Shown piece by piece: positions 1-8,217 of a DNA stretch of 23,026 nt. Source of the DNA: Puniceicoccales bacterium. GTDB lineage: Bacteria; Verrucomicrobiota; Verrucomicrobiia; Opitutales; JAIRKQ01. Under the pieces are notes generated by a model. The model worked only from the letters and a program-made list of their open reading frames with translations. It was not told the origin of the DNA and did no database searches. Each line of letters starts with the position of its first letter. Within the stretch, counting starts at the first letter, position 1. Position numbers and translations under genes: made by a program. The stretch spans positions 1 through 23,026 of the forward strand of contig JAIRMI010000005.1 in NCBI GenBank assembly GCA_031258795.1, read 5' to 3'.

Positions 1-306
1 ATAGTCAATGACAAGGTGCAGAAATTATTTTCCCATGATGGCAAAATAATACACATCGAGGTTAAATTGGAACATACGCCAAATAAATCTAGGGAAAACG
101 AATTCGTTGCCCACGGAGAAATAAAAATAGGTGGGCAAAACTTGAATGCGAGAGCAGCCAGTGGTGACCTCTATAAGTCAATCGACATGATGGTAAATAA
201 ATTGGACAGGCAGCTGACTGACAAAGTGAAAGTAGAGGGTGATCATCGCAAAAATAGGCAGGAAACCACTTTGCCAACCTACGTTCCATCTACGGAAGCA
301 AGTTAA
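1..306 (+). CDS. hpf: Ribosome hibernation promoting factor (HPF/RaiA family), 5' end outside window
   Basis: The reading frame is open from base 1 to a TAA at 304-306. It encodes the last 101 residues of a protein whose start lies upstream. The GTG at base 16 is probably internal, because the five codons before it continue the frame and read as family sequence. Features typical of HPF/RaiA are the segment IHIEVKLEHT, a strand reading EFVAHGEIKIGGQNL, and the helix GDLYKSIDMMVNKLDRQL, in which aspartates and lysines alternate. Members of this family bind the 30S decoding region and store inactive ribosomes in slow growth. After about residue 75 the chain ends in a short polar tail with no long C-terminal dimerisation domain, so this looks like the short form. 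The family call is from pattern recognition, not a search. Confidence 0.85.
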   Translation: MVNDKVQKLFSHDGKIIHIEVKLEHTPNKSRENEFVAHGEIKIGGQNLNARAASGDLYKSIDMMVNKLDRQLTDKVKVEGDHRKNRQETTLPTYVPSTEAS

Positions 307-307
307 T

Positions 308-345
308 ATAGAGAAAGGTAGGGTCCTTGCCCCATTGGTCTCTAT
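308..345 (+). terminator. Possible weak terminator or processed hairpin after hpf
   Basis: Two bases after the hpf stop, ATAGAGA (308-314) pairs perfectly with TCTCTAT (339-345). A GGG/CCC pair can extend the structure inside the loop. There is no T-run after the stem (TAGGTCCG follows), so a classic Rho-independent terminator is not supported. It may only protect the 3' end of the mRNA. Confidence 0.35.
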
Positions 346-384
346 TAGGTCCGTTTTCACGCTTAAAAAATGGCAAGAAATATT

Positions 385-413
385 TTGACAACGGATTTAA
401 TAAATGCATCAAA
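385..413 (+). promoter_or_regulatory. Candidate promoter before the ABC ATPase gene
   Basis: A perfect -35 hexamer TTGACA lies at 385-390 in the 118-bp gap after hpf. The position 17 bp downstream reads ATCAAA, which is a poor -10. The overlapping AT-rich stretch ATTTAATAAAT is too close to serve. Only the -35 element is good. Confidence 0.3.
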
Positions 414-424
414 CCTGATTATTG

Positions 425-1498
425 ATGATCGATATCAAGATCGAGAGTTTGACAAAGCGCTTTGGGATAGTTACCGCCCTCGATGACATCAATTTGACAA
501 TTAACGCCGGGGAATTGTTTTTTCTGTTAGGGCCAAGTGGCTGTGGAAAAACTACGCTCCTCCGCACATTGGCTGGGTTTTACACGCCAAACAGTGGTCG
601 CATATTATTTGGCAATAAAAACGTTATAAAGTTACCACCGCACAAACGCCACGCCGGAATGGTTTTTCAAAGCTACGCTCTGTGGCCTCACATGACCGTT
701 ACGCAAAATGTAGCTTTTGGGCTTGAACAAAAAAAATTACCAAAGGCGAAAATCCGCAGCATTGTTGCCGATATGCTTGCAAAGGTGCAACTTGAACAGT
801 ACGCGGATCGCAAACCAAACGAGCTTTCCGGTGGCCAACAGCAGAGAGTGGCTTTGGCTCGGGCACTCGTAGTTAAGCCTCGTTGTTTGCTCCTGGACGA
901 ACCGCTATCCAATCTCGATGCTCAACTGCGCAATGAGATGCGCTGTGGAATTCGAACCATATGCAAAGAGCACAAATTGACCACCGTTTACGTTACCCAC
1001 GATCAAAAGGAGGCGCTTTCCATAGCGGATAGGATTGCGGTGTTTTCCCATGGCAAAATAAGGCAAGTCGGCACTGCTATCGAATTGTATAGACGGCCAC
1101 AGTCAAAATTTGTAGCAAAGTTTGTAGGTGATACCAATATTGTCGAAGGTGTAATAATACAAGTTGGTGCGGGAGAAGCGGTTGTACGCACGAAAATAGG
1201 CAGCTTTCGCGGCGTTGTTTGTCCGGGTAATAGTGATGTTAGGCCGGGCAAAAAAGTTTACCTGTCCATCCGCCCGGAATGCCTGACACTGAGTAGTGTT
1301 CCGATGGATGAGAATTGCATAAACGGCAATGTGGGAAATGCTGTATATTTTGGAGAAGTGGCCCACTATGACTTCAAAAAAAATGGCGTCAATATGCGCA
1401 TATCTGAGCTGAATCCAACGAATTTTGAGCGCCTACAACGCGCAAAGGAAGTGTATGCTCACGTGTCAAGCAGTGACGTCGTAATCCTAAGTGAGTGA
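425..1498 (+). CDS. ABC transporter ATPase, PotA/FbpC type
   Basis: This is the ATP-hydrolysing subunit of an importer at the inner face of the cytoplasmic membrane. Counting from the ATG at 425, Walker A GPSGCGKTT is at residues 36-44, the Q-loop is in MVFQSYALWPHMTV, the signature LSGGQQQR is near 135, Walker B with D-loop (LLLDEPLSNLD) is near 156, and the H-loop VTHDQ is near 190. The last 120 residues form a TOBE-like regulatory region. This order and the 357-residue length match the polyamine/Fe3+/sugar-type ATPases (PotA, FbpC, UgpC, MalK). A TTG directly before the ATG could also start the protein, and no Shine-Dalgarno is visible for either. The next gene begins at its stop codon and encodes a binding protein, so the two are probably co-transcribed. 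No permease gene is adjacent. The substrate is not determined; Fe3+ or a similar ion is plausible from the partner. Confidence 0.85.
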   Translation: MIDIKIESLTKRFGIVTALDDINLTINAGELFFLLGPSGCGKTTLLRTLAGFYTPNSGRILFGNKNVIKLPPHKRHAGMVFQSYALWPHMTVTQNVAFGLEQKKLPKAKIRSIVADMLAKVQLEQYADRKPNELSGGQQQRVALARALVVKPRCLLLDEPLSNLDAQLRNEMRCGIRTICKEHKLTTVYVTHDQKEALSIADRIAVFSHGKIRQVGTAIELYRRPQSKFVAKFVGDTNIVEGVIIQVGAGEAVVRTKIGSFRGVVCPGNSDVRPGKKVYLSIRPECLTLSSVPMDENCINGNVGNAVYFGEVAHYDFKKNGVNMRISELNPTNFERLQRAKEVYAHVSSSDVVILSE

Positions 1499-1502
1499 AA
1501 GT

Positions 1503-3254
1503 ATGTCGAGGCTAAGCAGATTGTCGATTTTACTTTCAATATTTATCATCATAGTTGTACCATTTATTTTGCGCGATAAAACGAAAAGCGTGGTGCTCGA
1601 TGGCAGTTTGGACACGATTGTCATACTAACCCCTCACAACGAAGTACTTAGACAGGAGTATGGTCAGGGTTTCCAAAAATGGTATAAGGCTAAAACGGGA
1701 AAGGATATCAACATTGATTGGCGCTATCAGGGTGGGGGACAGGAGACTTCGCGGTACATAGAGTCGACACTTTCCAACAACTTCATGAATTATTGGATCA
1801 ATGAGCTCGGTCTGCCATGGTCCAGCGAGCGGGCTGCAGCTTTCGCGGCACGCAGTGCTAAGAAAATGGGGGAAGGAAATGCTTTACAGGACGAAATGTA
1901 CGATAAATTTGTGCATTCCAATGCGGGGTGTGGTGTTGACGTATTGTTTGGAGGGGGTATTTATGAGTTCATTTTGCAGGCGGACAGAGGAAACATCGTT
2001 ACCTGTGACATCCTGCATGAGAGCCCGGATCTCTTTTCCGATAGCACGATTCCGGAATTTTTTGCCGGCGGAAGACTATGGGATCATGATGGGCGCTGGT
2101 TTGGTTCAGCGTTATCATCTTTCGGCATAATATACAATGCCGAAGCGCTGCTCTCAGAGGGCATTAAAATTCATCCGAGGACGTGGGGTGATCTGGCTCG
2201 TCCGGAATATTTTCGCAAATTAGCCGTCGTCGATCCTACTAAAAGTAGCTCCACTCTAAAGGCATTCAGCATGCTGATACAGCAGCAGATGCAAATAGCC
2301 TACGAGAATCTCCGCATTAAAAAGAATATCAGCAAGCTTTCGCCCGAAGACGAACTAAAGGTAATATCCGAGGGATGGCTGGCGGGATTGAGAATCATCC
2401 AAAAAATTGCCGCCAATGGCCGGTATTTCACCGAATCGGCCACAAAACCGCTCATTGACGTTTCGACGGGCAATTGCTTGGCCGGTATTTCCATTGATTT
2501 TTATGGGCTTTCGGAGGTGCAACATCTCGAAAAACGCGGCGGGAGCAATCGGATGAAATTTGTGGTTCCCTACGATATGCCCGGTAGTGCTTCTGATCAG
2601 CAAAACAATCATTTTGAGAATAGCGAAGAAGGTAGGTTTAAGTTCATTTTGCCCTACGGCGGCGGGGCGCCTTCGCCGGATCCAATTGCCGTACTTCGTG
2701 GTACGAAACGGCCAGATTTGGCAAAAAAGTTTATCGAATATATAGTCTCCTTGGATGGGCAAAAATTATTGGCATTCAAAGCCGGAACGGACGGAGGTCC
2801 GGTTAAATCAACAATGTGCAGAACCCCGATTTTAAAAACGATTTACGAAAAAAAATATGAAAAATTTCGCGTTAATCCGGACCTAAATCCCTACGAAGCA
2901 ACGGCATCGTTTGTGTGCCATGACGAATGGACTGATCCCGTGTTTGAAATTTCCGGGTTAATAATAAGGTTGGCCTTTATAGACAATAACATAGAGCTTG
3001 TTGATGCTTGGGGAGCGATTTTGCGGGCCCGTGCGGAGGGACGGCTGCGCGATGCGGAAATTGCGGAAATGATCATGGCAGATTTATCCGGATTGAGCTA
3101 CGAGGAAGTAATAAACAAAGTATCGAGCAGGTTCAACGATAAAAATATCGCTCTGGCGTTGAAATTTCAGAATGATCTCTGCGATTTATTTAGAAAGCGG
3201 TACATTTTGGCCAAGTCGGTTGCTGAAGGGAAGGCTGTTTTGAGTGAGCCGTGA
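1503..3254 (+). CDS. Membrane-anchored ABC substrate-binding protein, family 1-like, unusually long
   Basis: This is probably the extracytoplasmic binding protein for the ATPase encoded just upstream. The start is the ATG at 1503. A GTG at 1491, overlapping the upstream TGA, would add four residues. A hydrophobic stretch near residues 10-24 (SILLSIFIIIVVPFIL) follows a short basic N-terminus. There is no lipobox cysteine and no clear cleavage site, so it may stay as an anchor. The mature part begins with IVILTPHNEVLRQEYGQGF, then has aromatic and glycine-rich segments (WRYQGGGQET, DVLFGGGIYEF, GIIYNAEAL) of the kind found in FbpA/AfuA-like solute-binding proteins. At about 583 residues it is much longer than the usual 320-360. 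Roughly 120 C-terminal residues, after the segment FVCHDEWTDPVF, are helical and charged and lie outside the fold I recognise. The ligand is unknown. Confidence 0.7.
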   Translation: MSRLSRLSILLSIFIIIVVPFILRDKTKSVVLDGSLDTIVILTPHNEVLRQEYGQGFQKWYKAKTGKDINIDWRYQGGGQETSRYIESTLSNNFMNYWINELGLPWSSERAAAFAARSAKKMGEGNALQDEMYDKFVHSNAGCGVDVLFGGGIYEFILQADRGNIVTCDILHESPDLFSDSTIPEFFAGGRLWDHDGRWFGSALSSFGIIYNAEALLSEGIKIHPRTWGDLARPEYFRKLAVVDPTKSSSTLKAFSMLIQQQMQIAYENLRIKKNISKLSPEDELKVISEGWLAGLRIIQKIAANGRYFTESATKPLIDVSTGNCLAGISIDFYGLSEVQHLEKRGGSNRMKFVVPYDMPGSASDQQNNHFENSEEGRFKFILPYGGGAPSPDPIAVLRGTKRPDLAKKFIEYIVSLDGQKLLAFKAGTDGGPVKSTMCRTPILKTIYEKKYEKFRVNPDLNPYEATASFVCHDEWTDPVFEISGLIIRLAFIDNNIELVDAWGAILRARAEGRLRDAEIAEMIMADLSGLSYEEVINKVSSRFNDKNIALALKFQNDLCDLFRKRYILAKSVAEGKAVLSEP

Positions 3255-3302
3255 TACAAATTTATTGCCAAGTAACGGGCAATGTACAAGTTCCACGGCA
3301 CC

Positions 3303-4574
3303 ATGTTGGATCTAAAATTTTTACGGAAAAATTCTGATTTTGTTAAGACTGGCGTCGCAAAGAAAAAGTTCAAGGTAGATATCGACGCCTTTTTGAACAT
3401 TGACGGGGAGCGGAGGAAGGCCATCTTCGAATACGAGCAATTGCGTGCGAAACAGAAGCAGGCAAGTGATAAAATGGCGCAGATGGATAAATCTTCCACT
3501 GAATTTTCATCGAGTATAGGGGCATTAAAGCAGCTCTCCGCGCGGATCAAGGAACTTGAACTTAGGGTGAGCGAACTGAATTTTGCTTGGAACGAAGCCT
3601 ATTTGGCCATACCGAACATCCCCCATGCGTCCGTACCGATCGGCAAGAGCGACAAGGATAACGTGGAGCTTATGATAAGCGGTGACATGGACTCCGTTTC
3701 ACCGTGTGCGGTTCCTCACTACGATATCCCTTGGTTTAGCCAGGCCATAGATTTTTCCCGTGGAGCAAAAGTTTCTGGAGCAGGATTTCCCTTTTACATC
3801 GGTTCCATGTCCCGCCTAGTCAGGGCTCTGGTCGCATTTTTTTTAGATGAAGCCAGGAGTAACGATTACACGGAGTTTTCGACGCCCATACTGGTAAACG
3901 AAGTAAGCGCAACTGCCACTGGGCAGCTCCCCGACAAGGAATCACAGATGTACCACGATGCCCAGGATAATTTATACTGCATACCCACGGCGGAAGTGCC
4001 CGTTACAAACTTTTTTCGTGGCGAGATCCTGAGTGAAGATGACCTACCGATTTACCGATGCGCCTATACGCCTTGTTTCAGACGGGAAGCAGGTAGCTGG
4101 GGGAAGGATGTGCGCGGACTGAATCGCCTCCATCAATTCGACAAAGTGGAGCTTGTAAAGTGGTGCCACCCAGATCGTTCCTTCGAAGAACTGGAGAAGC
4201 TGCGTGCCGACGCTGAAGGGATACTGAAAAAACTTGAACTGCCGTACCGTGTGCTGCTCATATGTACGGGAGACATCGGCTTTGCCCATGCAAAGCAGTA
4301 TGACTTGGAGGTGTGGGCCGGTGGGCAGAAACGCTGGCTGGAGGTATCAAGTTGCAGCAATTTTACGGATTTTCAGGCCCGCCGAGGGGATATAAAATTT
4401 AAGAAAAAGTCTGACGGCAAAACACAGCATGTGCACACATTGAATGGTTCGGGGTTGGCCATACCACGTGTTCTAGCGGCGATCTTGGAAAACAATTTGC
4501 AAAGCGATGGGAAGGTCAAATTGCCAGAGATTCTTATTCCCTACATGGGTGGTGTTGCCTACTTAGAATGCTAG
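3303..4574 (+). CDS. serS: Seryl-tRNA synthetase
   Basis: This enzyme charges tRNA-Ser in the cytoplasm. From the ATG at 3303 the protein starts MLDLKFLRKNSDFV, which matches the usual SerRS N-terminus (MLDxKxLRxN). An in-frame ATG at 3282 would add seven residues and lies in a short inverted repeat, so I prefer 3303. Residues about 30-100 form the long two-helix coiled coil that grips the tRNA variable arm. The class II core follows: TGQLPDKESQMY, the serine/ATP site IPTAEVPVTN, motif 2 FRREAGSWGKDVRGL with HQFDKVELV, and motif 3 TLNGSGLAIPRVLAAILE near the C-terminus. The 423-residue length is normal. It sits 48 bp after the binding-protein gene and 3 bp before the next gene, so it is probably in one transcript with both. 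Confidence 0.96.
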   Translation: MLDLKFLRKNSDFVKTGVAKKKFKVDIDAFLNIDGERRKAIFEYEQLRAKQKQASDKMAQMDKSSTEFSSSIGALKQLSARIKELELRVSELNFAWNEAYLAIPNIPHASVPIGKSDKDNVELMISGDMDSVSPCAVPHYDIPWFSQAIDFSRGAKVSGAGFPFYIGSMSRLVRALVAFFLDEARSNDYTEFSTPILVNEVSATATGQLPDKESQMYHDAQDNLYCIPTAEVPVTNFFRGEILSEDDLPIYRCAYTPCFRREAGSWGKDVRGLNRLHQFDKVELVKWCHPDRSFEELEKLRADAEGILKKLELPYRVLLICTGDIGFAHAKQYDLEVWAGGQKRWLEVSSCSNFTDFQARRGDIKFKKKSDGKTQHVHTLNGSGLAIPRVLAAILENNLQSDGKVKLPEILIPYMGGVAYLEC

Positions 4575-4577
4575 CGA

Positions 4578-5117
4578 ATGCTGAAACTGGCAAAATTAAT
4601 GGAGTTGACAGCGGAATGTAAGCGCATGCTCCTATTTCCGTTTTTTAAGCGAGTTAGACGGTTATCAGGTAACGTTCGCGGTAAACACGTGGAAATTTTT
4701 ATTACCCGTTCGGTCCAGATTTCGACAAATATGGTCGCCCAAATCAAGCTAAATTGGGAAAACGAAACGCATTTTTCTGCGATGCGCAAAGGGTTGGGGT
4801 TTGCTTTAATGAAGGCGCTCGGGCGGCCAATAATGAAGTCTGAAGATGTAATTTTGGACAGAAAAATTACTTTTCAGGCTGAAGATATTGCCTTTGCAAG
4901 AAAGGTTTTTGCCTACGAGGAAATTCGAGATAAGTTCGATGCGCTTTGGTCGGGAAAATTTACCAATGGCGTTTTAATCGTTGGACAGTCGAGCATCTTT
5001 TACCACGAACCGGCGAACATTTTGACTCGAAAAAAGCGGGAACGTTTTGTTGTTGCCATCGATCTGCTGTGCGATTTGTATGACATCCTATACTTTTATA
5101 AGCGTGAAATTTCATGA
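4578..5117 (+). CDS. Hypothetical protein of 179 residues between serS and rmuC
   Basis: I do not recognise a family. The gene starts three bases after serS, and its TGA overlaps the ATG of rmuC as ATGA, so it is very probably translated as part of that operon. The protein is basic in its first 60 residues (KRMLLFPFFKRVRRLSG) and has no signal peptide or convincing membrane span. The second half has alternating strands and helices: ILDRKITFQAEDIAFARKVF, then FTNGVLIVGQSSIFYHEPAN, and it ends with the aliphatic helix VVAIDLLCDLYDILYFY. That pattern resembles the end of several uncharacterised DUF proteins, in which a displaced residue set, a strand and a closing helix follow one another, but I cannot name one. 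ATGs at codons 1 and 8 are both possible starts. Confidence 0.75.
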   Translation: MLKLAKLMELTAECKRMLLFPFFKRVRRLSGNVRGKHVEIFITRSVQISTNMVAQIKLNWENETHFSAMRKGLGFALMKALGRPIMKSEDVILDRKITFQAEDIAFARKVFAYEEIRDKFDALWSGKFTNGVLIVGQSSIFYHEPANILTRKKRERFVVAIDLLCDLYDILYFYKREIS

Positions 5118-6349
5118 TTGAGCATGCATTTTTGTTCGCGTTGGCGGTTTCCTTTTTGCTGATACTGCACCGTTACTTTATCTTAAAGGCAGATTTTATA
5201 AAAACCGATGCTTTGCTAAAATTTGAGAGGGAAAAAGCGGTGACTGCCGAACAAACGTTTCAGGAAAAGCTAAATTTACTTGGCGCAGCCGAGGAGAGGT
5301 TGCGTGAAAATTTCGACAATCTCTCCGCCAATGCATTGAAAAGTAATAATGAAGCATTTATTACTTTGGCTAAGAGCGCTTTTTCTGGACTTTCTAAGGA
5401 AGCAGAAACGGAATTCAATGCCGCTGCGAAGCCCATATATGACTCGCTGAAGCTTTTTAACGAAAAAATCCAAAAAATTGAGGATCAGCGCAATACCTCC
5501 TATATCGAACTAAGCGAACAGCTAAAGATTATGAGCCAGGCAAACTTAGCCCTAAAAACCGAAACTTCTGGACTTGTCAATGCTCTGCGAAAGCCGGAAG
5601 TGCGCGGTCGTTGGGGAGAAATGCAGCTGCGGCGTACCGTCGAGTTGGCAGGCATGATGGAACATGTCGATTTTGAGGAGCAGGAAAATGTCATGTCCAG
5701 TGATGGGCAGAATTTGCGACCCGATATGGTTATAAATTTGCCAAATGGACGCCGAATTGTTGTCGATTCTAAGGCTCCACTGTCACTGTATCTCGATGCA
5801 ATCCAGCAGAGTACCGAAAGGGAAAAAACAAACATGTTGCATACCTATGCTTCCAACATTCGCAAGCACATCGAGCGCTTGGGATCGAAGAATTATTGGG
5901 ATCAGTTTTCAGTCTCTCCAGAGTTCGTAGTGCTCTTTCTGCCCGGGGAAAATTTTTTTAGCGATGCGTTGAAGGAGGACAATAATCTGATAGAATTTGG
6001 TGTTTCGAAGCGCGTGATCCCGGCGACGCCGACCACATTGATAGCACTTTTAAAGGCCATTGCCTACGGTTGGAAACAGGATAAAATAGCCGCCGAAGCA
6101 AAAAATATTGCCGAAATTGGCCGGGAAATGTACAAACGCTTGAGGGTGTTTTTTGACCACTTCGAAAGATTGGGAAGATCTTTGTCGGCCAGCGTAAAAT
6201 CTTTCAATGAGGCCTCGCTGTCCGCTGAAGCGCGCTTACTGCCCCAGGCACGCAAATTCGAAAAGATCGCCCCGGAAATTCAATTGGGTGACAATATGTT
6301 TTGTATCGATAGCCAACCGAAGTCCACTGCCATCGGTGAAGACAGTTAA
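5114..6349 (+). CDS. rmuC: RmuC family protein (putative recombination-limiting nuclease)
   Basis: The family is linked genetically to limiting inversions at short inverted repeats in E. coli and has a predicted nuclease-like fold. A short hydrophobic helix at residues about 4-20 (AFLFALAVSFLLIL) is the usual N-terminal membrane anchor. Residues about 30-150 form a coiled coil rich in E, K and A. The RmuC domain follows with its hallmark segments: RGRWGEMQLRRTVELAGM, then RPDMVINLPNGRRIVVDSKA, YWDQFSVSPEFVVLFLPGE, and ATPTTLIALLKAIAYGWKQD. The DSKAPL segment carries the conserved acidic and lysine pair. The length of 411 residues is typical. The start overlaps the upstream stop by 4 bp. The TAA at 6347-6349 overlaps the stop codon of the convergent mrdA gene. 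Confidence 0.93.
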   Translation: MIEHAFLFALAVSFLLILHRYFILKADFIKTDALLKFEREKAVTAEQTFQEKLNLLGAAEERLRENFDNLSANALKSNNEAFITLAKSAFSGLSKEAETEFNAAAKPIYDSLKLFNEKIQKIEDQRNTSYIELSEQLKIMSQANLALKTETSGLVNALRKPEVRGRWGEMQLRRTVELAGMMEHVDFEEQENVMSSDGQNLRPDMVINLPNGRRIVVDSKAPLSLYLDAIQQSTEREKTNMLHTYASNIRKHIERLGSKNYWDQFSVSPEFVVLFLPGENFFSDALKEDNNLIEFGVSKRVIPATPTTLIALLKAIAYGWKQDKIAAEAKNIAEIGREMYKRLRVFFDHFERLGRSLSASVKSFNEASLSAEARLLPQARKFEKIAPEIQLGDNMFCIDSQPKSTAIGEDS

Positions 6350-8217
6350 TTTGGGTTGAAGTATTTTAACAAAATTTTTTTCGCCACATGTGCTGCTTGG
6401 CTTTCTTCATGGAAAGTGAAGGTATTTTCTTGTTCGTGGATCAGGACGGTTACTGCGATTTGTGGATCATAAGCCGGGGCAAAGCAGGTAAACCACGCGA
6501 GGCCATGCTTCCTTTCGTGTTCTTTGAATTTGGCCGTTCCCGTTTTCCCTGCGATGGCTAACCCATTGATTTTTGCTCTGCGGCCGCTATAATTTTCTAC
6601 GCAATCAACCATTGCATCGACAAGAAATTCATGATCTTTTTTGGATAAACACGATGCATACACATCGGATATTTTTTTTTCGCTTTTAAATATTGTAGGT
6701 CTGGTTCGGTACCTGTTCTTGGCCAAAGAAGCCGTGAAACAGCACACATTGAGAGGGGTGGTGAGAAGATATCCCTGGCCAATGACCAAGTTGAAAGTAT
6801 CTTTTGGGGCCCAATGATCTGGCTTGTGTTTCTTTTGCAAGGCTGTGTCCGAAATTACCCAGCTATTCGTCCCATATGGAAGCCCGATTTCGGTCTTTGA
6901 ACCCAAGCCAAATTTTTTCCACTCCCTAATTATCGCCCTGTGGCCAACTTTGAGCGCTTTGTCGAACATGTAAGTGTTGCAGTTTTTCCCCAGGGCCGAC
7001 TTTAGATTTACGCGTTCACCGTGGGGATGATTATTGCACTTGAACGATTTTCTATTACACTCATATATTCCCGTGCAAAGCCATTCCCCATTGGCATCAA
7101 CTTCTTCAGATTTTATGAATGCCACCGTGGCTATGATCTTGGAGATTGAGCCCATAGGGAATAGTCCCTGCAGCGCTTGATTAAGCCAGCCATTTCTTTC
7201 GCTAATTTGATCGAATATTGCCTTTGAGATGGATGGGTAAAGAATGTTTGGGTCATAGGAAGGTGAATTGGCCAGAGCCAAAATTTCCCCAGAATTGGCA
7301 TCGATCACGACGGCCGAACCAACATATGGAGACAGAGCCTCTTCGGCTACTTTTTGCAAATTTTTGTCAATGGAAAGGTAGATCGCCTGGCCGTCCTCGG
7401 ATTCTACTTTTTTATCCAAGCTATTTTTGTTTCCCATATGGTCGACGGTCCAGTTTTCATAACCAGCTTCGCCGGCTAAAATGTGGTCCGCGCATTTTTC
7501 GACCCCGCTTCTACCAACCTGTTCTCGAACGACAAAAGTGCGCACATGATCGTCGTATTTTTTATCAGGGTGCTGATTTTCCGTTAAAACGGTGTAGCCT
7601 AAAACATGGCAGGCCAAAGTGCCGTTCGGGTAATGCCTTGTCAAATTTGCGTTTATCTGTAAGGGAGAAGTTATGGGTAAAATGCCTATCAGTTTATCGC
7701 ACTCCTCAGCGGGAAGGTCGTTCAGGATTGTCATGGGCAGCATGGGGCATTGACTCATGTGCTTATCTATATCTTGCCAGGGAATGTGAATTTTTCGCCC
7801 AAGAATGTCATTGGCAATGCTGAGTGTTTCGTTGACTATAAACTCGTAAACTTCCCTGCGGACTTGGGTTTTGTCAAATTTTTCCCCAAATTGGGAACGT
7901 TCCTTAGTTCGTCTTAGAAATTCCCTGTGAAATTCTTCCCGTAGCTCGTCCAGGTGCAAATCAAGGGAAAATATTGGCCTGTTTTCGACCAAAATATTGC
8001 CGTTGCGGTCGTATATTTTGCCCCGCACAGCGGGAAATGTAATTCTGCGAATGCTTTGTTGCCGTGATTTTTGTTGGAAATGTGAATTTTGCACAATCTG
8101 ACGGAAGAAGAGTCCGCCAAAAAGGTAGAGAAATACTACAATAGTGATGCATTGGAAAAATTTTATCCTGCCACTGCTCTTTCGGTCCCATTTGAGCAGA
8201 TTCATGCCTAATTTCAT
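6346..8217 (-). CDS. mrdA: Penicillin-binding protein 2, class B transpeptidase
   Basis: This is a cell-wall transpeptidase that cross-links peptidoglycan in the periplasm, normally with RodA during elongation. One membrane span (FFQCITIVVFLYLFGGLFF, about residues 20-38) anchors it. The pedestal domain has the PBP2 signature FPAVRGKIYDRNGNILVENR (61-80) and the GRSGVE segment (235-240). The transpeptidase domain carries SISK (catalytic Ser357, Lys360) and KTG at 558-560. The second motif, usually SxN, reads Asn412-Cys413-Asn414, so its serine is replaced. Cys381, Cys387, Cys394, His397 and His399 lie close together and could bind a metal, as reported for some PBP2 proteins; that is inference. 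The ATG overlaps the stop of the upstream dipeptidase gene (ATGA). MreC/MreD/RodA genes are not adjacent. An ATG at codon 5 is an alternative start. Confidence 0.93.
   Translation of the reverse strand: MKLGMNLLKWDRKSSGRIKFFQCITIVVFLYLFGGLFFRQIVQNSHFQQKSRQQSIRRITFPAVRGKIYDRNGNILVENRPIFSLDLHLDELREEFHREFLRRTKERSQFGEKFDKTQVRREVYEFIVNETLSIANDILGRKIHIPWQDIDKHMSQCPMLPMTILNDLPAEECDKLIGILPITSPLQINANLTRHYPNGTLACHVLGYTVLTENQHPDKKYDDHVRTFVVREQVGRSGVEKCADHILAGEAGYENWTVDHMGNKNSLDKKVESEDGQAIYLSIDKNLQKVAEEALSPYVGSAVVIDANSGEILALANSPSYDPNILYPSISKAIFDQISERNGWLNQALQGLFPMGSISKIIATVAFIKSEEVDANGEWLCTGIYECNRKSFKCNNHPHGERVNLKSALGKNCNTYMFDKALKVGHRAIIREWKKFGLGSKTEIGLPYGTNSWVISDTALQKKHKPDHWAPKDTFNLVIGQGYLLTTPLNVCCFTASLAKNRYRTRPTIFKSEKKISDVYASCLSKKDHEFLVDAMVDCVENYSGRRAKINGLAIAGKTGTAKFKEHERKHGLAWFTCFAPAYDPQIAVTVLIHEQENTFTFHEESQAAHVAKKILLKYFNPN

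Noticed and set aside
2355..2762. Minus-strand open frame of 135 codons inside the binding-protein gene
   Set aside because: The plus-strand frame is continuous, coupled to the ATPase gene and shows family segments; the antisense frame does not.
3264..3283. Inverted repeat ATTGCC/GGCAAT before serS
   Set aside because: Only six base pairs, no T-run; too short to call a T-box, terminator or operator. No T-box features (specifier loop, TGGNACC) are seen.
7218..7823. Plus-strand open frame of 201 codons antisense to mrdA
   Set aside because: It lies wholly inside a well-supported PBP2 gene and has a proline/arginine-rich shadow composition with no family motif.
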